Source: Paraphaeosphaeria minitans
Lineage: Eukaryota; Ascomycota; Dothideomycetes; Pleosporales; Didymosphaeriaceae
Length of the DNA: 64,000 nt
NCBI GenBank assembly: GCA_015832175.1
Contig: WJXW01000005.1
Location: 2,480,001 to 2,544,000 of the forward strand
Reading direction: 5' to 3'
Shown here piece by piece: positions 22,117-32,408 of this stretch. Positions within the stretch are counted from its first letter, which is position 1; each line of letters starts with the position of its first letter. Position numbers and translations under genes: made by a program. The notes below the pieces were generated by a model. It was not told the DNA's origin and did not search any database. It saw only the letters and a program-made list of their open reading frames with translations.

Positions 22117-22612
22117 GGGATGTGCAGTTCAGTCTAGTTGCTTTTGCATCATCGTGTGGATAGCTGTGTGCTTAGTTTTATAGAACGCTATTTACTATAG
22201 ACTTGTTTAAAGTGTCTTATCTCGCTAAGTAATGTACTCAGTGCGGCATTGCTAGATGATAATCCAGAGGGGATAAGGGGCTGAGAGATGTGTCAATAGA
22301 CTAGTCTAGTCTCTTTTGCATTACTGCGTAGGTAGTCGTGTACTTGATCTTGCAAAAACCTGTTTACTATAGACTTGTTGAAAACGTCTTATCTAGTTAA
22401 GTAATGTACTTTGGGTGGCATTAGTATGCAATAATTTAGAAGAGATAAGAGATGTGCAGTTTAGTCTAGTCTCTTTTCGATAATGATGTACCCAGATGGC
22501 CACGTGCTTGCTCTTACAAAACGCTACTTACAGTGGTCCCGTCCAAAGCGCTCCACGTATCTAAGTAAAGTAACGTACCTGGTGCGGCACGAGTAAACAA
22601 CGATGTAGATTT
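22104..22612. repeat. Three diverged tandem copies of a 165-175 bp unit
   Basis: Copies begin at about 22104, 22268 and 22438. Each starts with GGGATAAGGGGCTGAGAGATGTG-like sequence, split here as GGGATAAGG and GAGATGTG, then has CAGTTTAGTCTAGTCTCTTTT and later GTAATGTACT. Copy 3 keeps C and G (CCGTCCAAAGCGCTCCACG) where copies 1 and 2 read T and A (TTGTTTAAAGTGTCTTATC). The first copy overlaps the end of the upstream reading frame. The pattern is typical of RIP acting on tandem duplicates. Confidence 0.85.
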
Positions 22613-22717
22613 CATCGGGGAAAATTATCGGAAATCTTACGGTAAAACCACGTCTCCGGGCCGGCCGCATCTATCCCTCCCACCCCCCAGCCTCACCCCA
22701 CACCTGCACCTAATCCC

Positions 22718-24557
22718 TCACAACCTCGACGCCCCCTCAAAACTAAACAATGACCTCCCCTCCCTCTCGCCATCCCCCACCACCCACCCAACTCTCCCCA
22801 CAATTTCCACCGCACCCTCCGCCATCTGACGCAGTGTGCTTCCATCCCCGTGGTTGGCGAGGAAGCGCTTGCCGTTGCTCTTCAACCTGCCGACAATGTA
22901 GCCCCTGAGCGGAGTGCCGTCGCGATTGAACTCTACCGTGTACGTCTAGGATTACCTAGTTAGCGGAATGCACGACCCCTCCATCCATCGCAAGACGGAA
23001 ACTTACTTCGACTTCGGCCTCGCCCTCGGGCTGCTCTTCGATGTCCGGAACACGGCTTTCCTCCTGCCCCTGCTCCCGCGGGAGACACATCTCCTGCGGA
23101 TACGCTCCCCTCGTCCCCGGCGCCCTCGAAAGCACAACCGCATACTGATAACTCAGCACCCCGCCGTTCCCCAAAACTAGTCCCGTCTTCCCCTTCCCCG
23201 CCCGCAGCGCTCGCGTCATCGCCGTCAATGCATGCGTGGTGTAATTATTCCCCGCGCCGCCAAAACTCGTCAGTCCCCCAGGAGCGTCAGGCTCTGTTCG
23301 CCTCCCACCATCGGGAGCCCGAGGTGCTGCGCTGCGAGCTTCGGCACGATCGGGAAGCAGGCGTAGATGTCGAAGAGGTCGATGTCGGAGACGGGGGTTT
23401 GGGCGAGGGCGAGGGCGGCATCGAGCGTTCGTGATAGGCACGGTGAGGTGTGGAAGTTGGGTCGGTTCCAGAAGAGGGGGGCGTCCGAGGCGCCGGCGCC
23501 GGAGAGTGGGTATATCCATTTTTTTTCTGGGATGCCGAGGGCGCGGGCGTGGGAGGTTGAGGTGAGGATGCAGGCGGCTGCGAGGTTGACCGTGTTGAAG
23601 GCGTTCATCAGGAGCGGGTCTGTGGTTCGTCGGTTGGGATTGGAAACAAGGCATCCAGGGTCGCGATGATCTGGACGGCACTGCAAGTGTACAGCATGTG
23701 CGTTCGAAGAGGGAGAAACTTACATGGAGAGCATATCATCCTGTTCTTCTTTCCTACGGTGCCAATCTTCCTCTCGTCGTCATACTGCCCGTGGAACCAG
23801 GACATTTCATTCTGGCTCGCAATCTTTGAGAATTCCGCGTACAGCTTTGCGCTCTCGTCGTGGTTTGCTTTCACGCTTTGGCCCCGGTGGGCTCGGAACG
23901 CGTTCTCGTAGAGCGGGTAAACTTGGATAGGGGTTCCGAGGTCATGCAAAGCGCCGAGATCTCTCATGATCAGTATAGATACGGACTCTATACCTACAAA
24001 GAACCAACGAGCTTACTTTTCCCGAGATCCATGCCTGTTGGCGTGAAGACCGACTCCACAGACTCGGCTGGCTCCGTCCAACCTGGCGGGGGGAGCTTGC
24101 CTGCGGCCGCACATGCCGTCACTGCACCGTGGGCATTAGACTGGGACGTTTACCGCTCGTAGGTATCAATTTCATGTGGACTGCACTTACAGGACGCCAG
24201 CGCCTCTCCCCCCGCAACAACAGCAAGCTTGTTCTCTCCTCGCGCTATCCGCTTTGCAGCCTCATCGAACAGCCTTGCCGGCTTCTCACCGCCATGCTCA
24301 GAGTAGAACGTGTACGTTGGCTCGACGCCTAGTCTCGAGGCTAGTAAGCCGGGCAAGTCGGGATACGGCCACGTCCAGGTTTTGACCACCGAGATGCTGT
24401 CTATTGCGGACTGCAGCGCTGTCGCATCTGGGGCCGAAGTGTCTTTGATGGCTGCGAGTATTGCTTCGTGGATGAGCACGGCGGGTTCCTTGTGATTCGA
24501 GGTGCGGTTCTTGATGTCGCCCACACCAATGATTACTGGCGTCTCTGAGACAGGCAT
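22718..24557 (-). CDS. Thiolase-superfamily acetyltransferase-like protein, frameshifted
   Basis: Relative of SCP-x/thiolase-like acetyl-CoA acetyltransferases; substrate unknown. Exons (minus) 24557-24191, 24121-24017, 23960-23724, 23619-23007, 22945-22718. N-terminus MPVSETPVIIGVGDIKNR, then AVVAGGEALAS, FTPTGMDLGK, IQVYPLYENAFRAHRG, PLLMNAFNTVNLAAACILTS, the glycine-rich LTSFGGAGNNYTTHA, and a C-terminal TYTVEFNRDGTPLRGYIVGR domain typical of the family. Within exon 4, between GGEQSLTLLG and LTSFGGAGNN, the frame breaks at a run of five G (plus strand C5 at 23275-23279); one more base would make the whole CDS continuous and gives a total length divisible by three. It is either a sequencing error or a recent mutation. 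Confidence 0.8.
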
Positions 24558-25213
24558 TCTGTGAGAAGTTACTACGACATTAATTTGCTAGAAGGTAGGG
24601 CTGGCATGGCATGGCATTACATGAATTGGTCTTGGTGTTAAGGTATAGTTTGCAGAGGCGAGTCGTGATTGGGGATGCGCCGCGGCGCGGTATGAGGAGG
24701 TATGCTTTTGCCGAGGTCCTCGAGGGTCCCAGGTAGTCTACCTACTCGTACCTAGATACGGTACCATAGCTACAAGCGTGCTGTAAGCTCCGCAGCGTGA
24801 CCTCGCCTTCCCTCCCCCGGACATTTCCGAATACAGACACATCATGCCGTACTTCCAACAGGGCCAATCCCCATGTTTCGATGCCCGACTACGTACACGT
24901 TCACTGTTGATGACGGTAACCCAGCTCTTAACCACCGTGAAAAAAAAAATCAACATTCAGGAAATCGAGCGACCGTATCCCATGACCCTGTAGGTATCTA
25001 TGTAGTAGACTAACGTTCAACTCCGTGCGTAAGAGACCACCCTAACGACCGCAACGCCCGATCCCTCCATGTCGTCATCACGGTACCTAGATTGCGGGAT
25101 CGCTTTCAACAGACACCTAGGGCACGAGGAATCTAACATGTTCATATATGTTTTCTTTCTTCTATTCAATCATTTATTGAAGATCTACCTGCAGGGCACG
25201 CTCCTACACGCGC
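24558..25213. other. Intergenic between thiolase-like gene 5' end and permease 3' end
   Basis: About 650 bp. The thiolase-like promoter lies on the left. A cluster of AGGTAGTCTACCTACTCG and TACCTAGATACGGTACC palindromic motifs lies at about 24731-24765. No gene is supported. Confidence 0.5.
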
Positions 25214-26995
25214 CTACGCGATCCAGAACCATATCTTCTGCCACACGTTCTTCGGCACGGGATCCACATCCTGCGCACACATCTCATCCATCTCTCGCTT
25301 CCCGCTGGTGACGTCCATGTCCGGGATGCGGATCGCCCAGCTCGTGCGGAACCACGCCTTGTGTCCCAGGTACAGCACGATGAAGATGGGCAACGTGATA
25401 TAGGCGGCCAGAAAGTCGGACACGGCCCAATTGCCCGGGAAGAAGACCTGGAAGCCATTGGTCAGAGTGAGTATGCTGATGATGCCTAGCACAATGTACG
25501 TGGCGTAGGGCTGGAACGGTGTCTTGAATGGCAGTGTGTGCAGCAAGCCCTGGAACTGCATTGCCTTTCGGAAGCGGAGATAGGTGATCATGACGACGAT
25601 CCAAGCGATGAAACCCGAAATGGTCGAGATGTTGCTGAACCACGTGAAGACTTGGGCGCCCGTGTTGGAGACGTTGAGGAAGGCGAGGAGGCCGATGGCC
25701 CAGGTCGCGAGGACGGCGACGTAGGGGACGCCTTTCTTGCTGGTTTTTCCAAAGATCTTGGGCGCGTCGCCGGCGAGCGCCATGCCGTAGAGGATGCGGG
25801 AGCCGGAGAAGAGGAAGGCATTGCCGGCGGACCAGGCGGAAGTGAGGATCGCAGCGTTGATGACGTGGTTCAGGCCCTTGATGCCGGCGCGGGCGATGCC
25901 GATGACAAAGGGCGAGGCGGTGGCGTTGGAGTGGGGGCTGAGAAGGCGAGGGTCATCCGAAGGCACGACGATGCCGATGATGAGGGATCCGAGGCCGTAA
26001 AAGATGGCGAGACGCCAGACGAAGCGGCGCGCGGCCTTGGGGATGTTTCGTCGCGGAGCTATCGTCTCGCCAGCTGCCAAAGCGACCAGTTCAGGCGAAG
26101 TGATGAAGGCAAAGCCGGCGCGCACGAAAGCCGTCCAGTATCCCAAGAATCGTCCCGTGTTTCCGTCCACCAGATAGGGGGTGAATGCTCCAGGGTGGTT
26201 CCAATAGCGGAAGCCTAGTCGGCCTTGATCGTTCGGACTCCCTCCGAGCATGATGACTACACCAAGGATGATGAGGCCCATGATGGTGATGAATTTGATG
26301 GAAGCGAACCAAAACTCTGCTTCGCCAAAGACGCCCACAGCGACGATGTTCAAGAAGAGGATGACGATCATGAAGATGGCGATCCAGGCTCCAGCGGGCA
26401 CAGGCGTGCTCCAATAGTCGAGTAGGATGGATCCCGCGGTGGCTTCAGCGGCGACCAAAATGGCATAAGCATACCTGTAGCCAGTTAGCTACACGACGGT
26501 GACGTGGGTTGACACGTCCGGAGTGCTTACCAGTAGTTCCAGCCCAACGCAAAAGCCAGGCTCGAGTCGACATATCGCTTGACGAAGTAGGGGATGGTGA
26601 TGCCATTCATGGGGAGGTACGTGGTCATTTCAGCCAGGTTGTTCATCACACACCAGACGACGGTCATCATGGAGAGGTATGCCATGAACAACGGAGCGGG
26701 ACCCACGAGCGAAAGAATACCACCAGAGCCGACGAACAGCCCTGTTCCAATGGCGCCTCCAAGGGCGCTGCAAGAGTCAGACCAGGCCAGGGAGGATTGG
26801 AGACCACGGGACGTACAGGAACTGGATATGTCTGGACTTCAGACCACGATGCGTGTCACCTCCTCTTCCCGTGGTTGCACCCACAGTGGCAGCGTCGAGA
26901 ACATAGGGCTCCTCTGAGTATGTTCCCTTCTTGTCCCAGTCAGCTTCTTCGTGAGGGTATCCCTTCTCAACTGCTGCACCGTCGTGGGGGTGCAT
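25214..26995 (-). CDS. Amino-acid permease (yeast AAT family, APC superfamily)
   Basis: Plasma-membrane proton-coupled amino-acid importer. Exons (minus) 26995-26817, 26767-26531, 26474-25214 give 558 aa. After an acidic cytoplasmic N-terminus (HPHDGAAVEKGYPHEEADWDKKG) comes the family signature LKSRHIQFLALGGAIGTGLFVGSG, then alternating hydrophobic segments consistent with 12 TM helices, including WNYWYAYAILVAAEATAG, FGEAEFWFASIKFITIMGLI, and the second signature around SPELVALAAGETIAPRRNIPKA. The C-terminus is KNVWQKIWFWIA. The family resembles dicarboxylic or general amino-acid permeases; I do not assign the substrate. The frame is open upstream to 27115, so a longer N-terminus is possible. 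Confidence 0.92.
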
Positions 26996-27244
26996 GATGC
27001 TCTTCTCTCCGAAGGCGAGGTTGGTGTGAGTATCGACCTGGGAAGTGATGCATCCAAGGGGTGTGTGTACGAGTGGTCTTATAGGGCAGCCCAAAGCGTC
27101 GGAAGTGTGGAGCACAAGCGTAGGTAGCGTGGTGGAAGATAAGAGGGTTCCGAGACTCGTTGGGTTGGAAAACTCTTCTCTACAGGCGCTGACGGTCGAC
27201 GGCGAAGCAAAGGCCCCAGTGGATAGCCCCCAAGCCAGGTGGGC

Positions 27245-27283
27245 AAGGGTGGTCAGGGGTGGTCAAGGGTGGTCAAGGGTGGT
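27245..27283. repeat. 10 bp tandem repeat AGGGTGGTCA
   Basis: Four near-identical units of A/GGGGTGGTCA follow each other in the permease upstream region. Confidence 0.8.
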
Positions 27284-27652
27284 GCGGGAGGGGCATGCCT
27301 ACGATCCGCGACGGCACTTCTGGTCCGCTCTGGTGCGTCTGTCTGGGGAACGGGCTATCGCTACCCGAGTCGGATTAGCTGCGATAGGGCGAGGTTGCGG
27401 GGAACGGTGATGTGGCCACCATTCATTGCGCACGACGAAGAGCGTTCCTGACGGGCTTTAGGGGTGGAAGGCAGGTTGCGAAGGCGCTGCGATGCTCGTG
27501 TTGATGGGACCGATGCGAGTCCGGTTCGTGGCCGTAGGTGGTGGCGGACGCGTAGTGAATGTCGACAGCCGACGGTAGCCGGGTTGGCGTGCGGCTCCAA
27601 GAGTCGGGCCTACTCACCCGATTCTAGAGGAGAGGCTATCTGACAGTGGGTT

Positions 27653-27834
27653 GGCAGTGTGGGAGGCCGTCTAGCAGGCAGTGTGTGAGGCAGTCTAGTG
27701 GGCAGTGTGTGAGGCAGTAGTAGGCAGAGTGGGAGGCAGTCTAGTGGGCAGTGAGCGAGGCAGTCTAGTGGGCAGTGTGGGCTGTGAGGCAGTCTAGCAG
27801 GCAGTCTAGCAGGCAGTCTAGGAGGCAGTCTAGT
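27653..27834. repeat. Minisatellite, 24 bp unit with 12 bp subunit
   Basis: Units of GGCAGTGTGTGAGGCAGTCTAGTG type repeat about six times. At the right end the array collapses to 12 bp units GGCAGTCTAGCA repeated three to four times, suggesting the 24-mer is itself a diverged dimer. Confidence 0.88.
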
Positions 27835-28255
27835 AGACTTGTACTAAAGTAATAGAGGCACGTATTATGACGAGGCGACCGGCACGATGAGATAGATAAC
27901 GAGCCTTCCTCTTCACGCCGCGCCGAGACATGCCGAGACCAACGGTCAGGTGTGCTCCCAAAGCAGTTAGAGCAACGCGTCACACGCAGCAGTTATCTAT
28001 GTCGTGCTCAGCCTTAGCGCTTAGGCGTGATTGTTTTGCCAGTCTAGCCACCTTGTAGGTATCTACCCAATGCATGCACCAATCTCTCATCCTTTTCCTA
28101 TCCACCCAGCCTCTCGTCTCATGTCCCATCCTTCATCTCATAACGCAGTGTCCTATCCACCCATCCTTCATCTCCTAACTTCCAACGGCCGTCTGAGTGT
28201 CTCATTGGTGAATGGTACCAATCGCCTAGGGAGCTGCATGCTGTTGAACAGTCCA

Positions 28256-28420
28256 AGCCATCTAGGAACCTGGATGCCAGTCTGAGCGTCCATTGTTGAA
28301 CACTGAAGTCATCTAGGAACCCGGATGCCAGTGAAGACATCTAGGAACCCGGATGCCAGTGAAGTCATCTAGGAACCCGGATGCCAGTGAAGTCATCTAG
28401 GAACCTGGATGCCGGTCTGA
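28256..28420. repeat. Minisatellite, 28 bp unit
   Basis: Units contain CATCTAGGAACCCGGATGCC followed by AGTGAAGT. Four tight copies lie in 28307-28415, and flanking copies at about 28259 and 28389 carry an inserted TCTGAGCGTC segment. Confidence 0.88.
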
Positions 28421-29188
28421 GCGTCTCAGTCTGCGCCTTCTAAACCCCGTCACCATGTCGTTACAATGGGCCAGCCGTCACAGAGGGCCAGTCGCCACCA
28501 TTATTCCTTCCAAGTGTTGTGGAAAAAGTGTGGCGAATGCTTGTGAAAGAGGAGTGCTCACCCTTCAGGGGCCAAACCGCAACTTCTAAGCCCTTGCACC
28601 TTCACAATTGCGCCACTCAAACTACCAAAAAAGAATTGGCCGCACCAAGAAACCGGCCTGTAATTAACATGAATCTTACTCTGCGTTTCTCCCATGTCAT
28701 CACCATCATAAATCCTCCTCCACACACCCGATACGACTCCATTCGCCCCTCTTTCGTCAGCAGCCCGCCTGCCAGCATCTCGCCCCCACCACCCAACGCC
28801 ATCCGACTTACTCAGCACAACCACCCACCTCACTCGTCCTCCCCACCCGCGCTATACTGCACACGTCCGCCCACGCTTCCCCTTCCCCGTTCTCGAAGCT
28901 CCGCCTGCGACACCCATTCCAATCCCACGCGCAGGTGGGCGCCTCCCTTCAGCCTGGCCATCGGGTGCGCTGCTAAAAATAACATGGCGGAAGCGACGAC
29001 GACAACCGTAAAGCATGCGCGACGAGGGCCGCAAAGCATAGCAGGAGTGAGCGGCCGGTACGGTAGGTATATAACGCGACATGGCTCCAGCCCGGCACTG
29101 ATATGCATGTCGCCGCACACGCGCTGCGATTCTCCAACTGCTCGACGTCGACCACTGCCATAGGTATTGTGCGCGTAGGTAGAACAGC

Positions 29189-30327
29189 ATGGTCTCCGCC
29201 GACCTCATCAACGCCGTCCTCACGCAGGCCGTCCGCGTCGCCACGCACTCGTGGGAATACGGCACCGTGGCAGAAGCCCTGCTCGAGTGGGACACGCCGC
29301 AGCTGGCCATCTGGAACGACCCCTTCCCGGACGGCCAGGTGCCGACGCTGGCTGTCGACGACGTGAGCGCGTTGAGCTACATCAAGCCGCACATCCGAAC
29401 GGACAACGTCACGCTCGTTGACGGCGACGGTGAGATGATCCGTCCCCCACCACGTACAACCGGCATGCGTGATTGACGATGCGGCATGCAGGCTCCGCAG
29501 GCGACCCCGCCGCCGAAGGCATCCCCGCGCTTCTCATCGGAAAGTCCGACGACGCCTACTGGGACGCCGCCCTCCGCCAGCTCGCGCACCTCGTCGCCGC
29601 CGTCCCCCGCTGGCCCAACGGCGCCATCTCCCACCGCGAAACCGTCCCCGAGCTCTGGGCCGACTTCGTCTACATGGTTCCCCCGTTCCTCGCCTATGCC
29701 GGCGTCGCCACCTGCAACGTCACCCTCGCCAAGGAAGCCGCTCTGCAGGCGGAGCTGTACCGCCGTGTGCTGATCCAGCCCGCGGGCGTCTGGATGCACA
29801 TCACGGGCCCACAAGTGCAGGACTACGAGCTGTGGAGCACGGGGAACGGGTGGGCGGCCGCGGGGATGGCGCGGGTGCTGGCGACGCTGAAGAAGGGCCC
29901 GTACGCAGCGGACACGCTGGACGAGCAGGCCGCCCTCGCTTCTTCGATCAAGGAGATTCTGGACGGCGCAAGGGCGCTGGATACCGATGCGTCGGGGCTG
30001 CTGCGCAACTATCTCAACCAGACGGCGTGGTTTGGCGAGATCGCCGGCACGAGCGTGCTCGCTGCCACGGCGCTGCGGGTTGCGGTGCTGGAGCCGGAGA
30101 CGTTTGGGCGCGAGTATGCGGCGTGGGCGGTGGAGAAGATGGGCGTTGTGGATGGGCATATCGAGGCGGACGAGGGCGACGCCAAAGGGATCGTTGCGCC
30201 TGCGGTCAACCCGCTGAACTGGTGGGACACGGCGCCGTACACGACGGGGAGTCCGGAAGGGCAGAGCTTCGTGGTGCTGCTGCACGCCGCGTACCGGGAC
30301 TGGCAGGCAACGCACCCGAGCAAGTGA
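29189..30327 (+). CDS. GH105-type unsaturated glycosyl hydrolase (six-hairpin glycosidase)
   Basis: Likely an unsaturated rhamnogalacturonyl hydrolase acting on oligosaccharides released from pectin by lyases. Exons 29189-29429 and 29492-30327 (62 nt intron) give 358 aa, the usual size. Six-hairpin features: WPNGAISHRETVPELWADFVY split around the HR and Asp-containing motif, MVPPFLAYAGVATCNVTLAKEA, TGNGWAAAGMARVLATLKK, and a C-terminal NWWDTAPYTTGSPEGQSFVV. No N-terminal signal peptide is evident, so it may act inside the cell on imported oligomers. A related GH88 activity cannot be excluded from motifs alone. Confidence 0.85.
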
Positions 30328-30812
30328 CGTGGCTCGCGACTTGTTCGACGAATGGTTCTAGTCAGCATCGTAGGCGTGGTGTTCAATCGCTTTTTGAAAT
30401 CAACATTCGATATTCCCCCCCACCCCCTCCCTGGCTGTCTCAGATCCTCTTCGAACCGGCTCGGCGTCCTGGGTCTGAATCTCAAACTTCAACACGTCTT
30501 CCGCTCGCTCAAGGTAAGCTTCACGAGATGACACTGTTGCACCGGCTGCAACCTCCCTTTGCACGGAGCTGGAAAGTGGGGTACCCAAAGGGTGCTTAAA
30601 CATTACGTGTAGTTCGATGCTATGACGCTAATAATGGATCGTCTATCGTCTATGGTGCGCGGTGTCGAGCCATGCAAATATAATATCCAAGAAGCAAGAA
30701 TGTCATTTCCTCAATCCTAGAAACAAGGACGCGCGCGCAAGTGTGTGTGTATGTATGGTGGCGGTGGTGGTGGTGGTAGTGGTCGTAGTCCTGTCTTGAG
30801 AGTGCAGCGCGG
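30328..30812. other. Intergenic between convergent GH105 and CEPT genes
   Basis: Contains both 3' UTRs and a short GTGGTGGTGGTGGTAGT-type microsatellite at about 30757-30787 close to the phosphotransferase stop. No gene is seen. Confidence 0.5.
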
Positions 30813-32408
30813 CTAGTCCAGGCGCCCTTTGTCGGAGCGGAAACCGTTGGCAGCGCCGTTGGAGCTGGCCTTCTCGTTCGGCTTGCGGTTGGGGATGGTG
30901 AGGCAGTTGATGCCGAGGAAGTTGCAGATGCTCGAGATGACGAGGTGCGCCCACCGCCCGTACACGACGGCCGCGAAGGCAAAGTAGCCACGCAAGTACC
31001 ACAGCTCCGTGCTTGCGGACACGGGGCCGAAGGTCGTGCCGGTGATGGTGAAGAAGGGGTGGTTGACGAGGAGCGCGCCGCCGATCATGGGCGCGAGCAT
31101 GATGGTCCAGTACGGGAAGGGCTGGTGGGTGAGATGGGCGAGAATAATCTTGGTGGTCATTCGGCCGAAGACAAGGGACATGGTGAGGCAGTAGAGCACG
31201 AGGTGGTTGTCCTGGAGGATGAAGGAGTACGGCGAGCCGAGCCAGGCCACGGTGGCGGCGCAGAAGATGACCAGCGGGGTCCATTCCCAGAAGACGGGAA
31301 GGACGGGGAGGTTCTGGGCGCGGCGCGCGCGGGCAACGTTGACGATGCAGGCGGGGAGGTGGGCGATGAGGAACGTGGATAGAATCATTGGGACCCAGAC
31401 ATCCCGGAAGCTCATGTCGCCAAGCCACTCCGCGAAGCTCGGAAAGTAGATGACGAGGGGCGTCGACCAGATCTGCGGCCCAAAATATCCAGACATGCAA
31501 ATGAATGTGCACGCAAGAATGAGGCCCTCTGCAGGGTGTTATTGTGTGATCTCTTGAGCGTGAGATGGATACGCCTACCTGTAGGGCCATTGAAGTAGCC
31601 GAGATAGAGCGTGTGGGTGTGGTATGTCTCCCATGTGGAGAGAAACATGGGCAGCACGGGGATAAGGGCAGTGAATGCACCAATCTTGTCGCTCCCATAT
31701 CCGACAGCTGCTGTCTCGAGCAGACTTGCCAGAGTGCAATTCAGCGAATCAATGCCGTGGCTGTTTGCCATCAGTCATGTGTTTGTTGCGTTGGGGCTGG
31801 ACGTCACGTACTCAAACAGCTCTCCCAGCGGGCTCGATGTGCCTGTGCGACGCGCCTGCTTCCCGTCCACGTTGTCCATGGTGGAGTACCTTGACGGCTG
31901 TCAGCGAAGTCCCGAGAGCGGTCGTCAGCAGTACCCACATCCACATGCCGAATGCAAAGCTGTAATATACCCATGACGGTGCCTAATGCGCAGGTTTCAG
32001 TCAGTCGGCGGCTTCCGTGTGCATTGGCAGCGCTGCTCACCGGGCCGACGAGATCCGGGATGTACACCTCCAGCAACACGATGTTGCCTAATATGAAGAG
32101 GAAGCCGAGCAGCGTGACGAGATTCGGCGCGAGCCACAGGGGCAGCAGCTCTACGAAGCCATTCCACTGTGCAAGATCAGCCACGGGGTCGCGAACGTGC
32201 GGGTCTTCGGGAGGCGTGCATACGTAGTGCTTGAGGATGTAGCGCGAGATGAAGGACTTGTCGACGCTCGAGTACTTGTAGCTCTTGAGGTGCTGCAGCG
32301 CGTCGTCGGAGACGCACTCATGCTTCGCAGTCTCTGCCGTTTGTTAGCCAACTGACTGTGCGCGTGTTTCTCCTATGGCGTTGGCGGCGCACCTTTGCTC
32401 GGCGGCAT
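30813..32408 (-). CDS. EPT1: Choline/ethanolamine phosphotransferase (CDP-alcohol phosphotransferase)
   Basis: Last step of the Kennedy pathway: transfer of phosphocholine or phosphoethanolamine from CDP-alcohol to diacylglycerol in ER/Golgi membranes. Exons (minus): 32408-32393, 32333-32224, 32166-32041, 31982-31939, 31889-31812, 31760-31579, 31528-30813; 423 aa, all phases agree. The catalytic motif DG-x2-AR-x8-G-x3-D-x3-D is intact ([15 protein letters not shown] then ELFDHGID), with its last part joined across the 31811-31761 intron. The N-terminus has [20 protein letters not shown], typical of CPT/EPT. Multiple hydrophobic segments follow. The intron 32223-32167 is 57 nt, in frame and stop-free. 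The symbol is by family; CPT1-type specificity cannot be excluded. Confidence 0.92.

Larger units (their letters stand above)
26996..29188. other. Gene-poor 2.2 kb intergenic region with three tandem arrays
   Basis: Divergent promoters of the permease (left) and the GH105-type gene (right) flank a repeat-rich centre. It holds a 10 bp G-rich array (27245-27283), a 24 bp minisatellite (27653-27834) and a 28 bp minisatellite (28256-28420), listed separately. ORFs such as 28519-29163 (plus) show no domain and have C-rich promoter-like composition; I do not call them genes. Confidence 0.55.

Noticed and set aside
25538..26218. 226-codon plus-strand ORF antisense to the permease
   Set aside because: Glu/Gly-rich antisense shadow of membrane-protein codons.
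28519..29163. 214-codon plus-strand ORF upstream of the GH105-type gene
   Set aside because: C-rich promoter-like DNA with Pro/Ser/Thr composition and no recognisable feature.
29377..30315. 312-codon minus-strand ORF antisense to the GH105-type gene
   Set aside because: Arg-rich antisense composition in GC-rich DNA; the plus-strand frame has family motifs.
30703..31698. 331-codon minus-strand ORF
   Set aside because: It is a His/Pro/Arg-rich shadow of the phosphotransferase exons in another frame and crosses intron boundaries.
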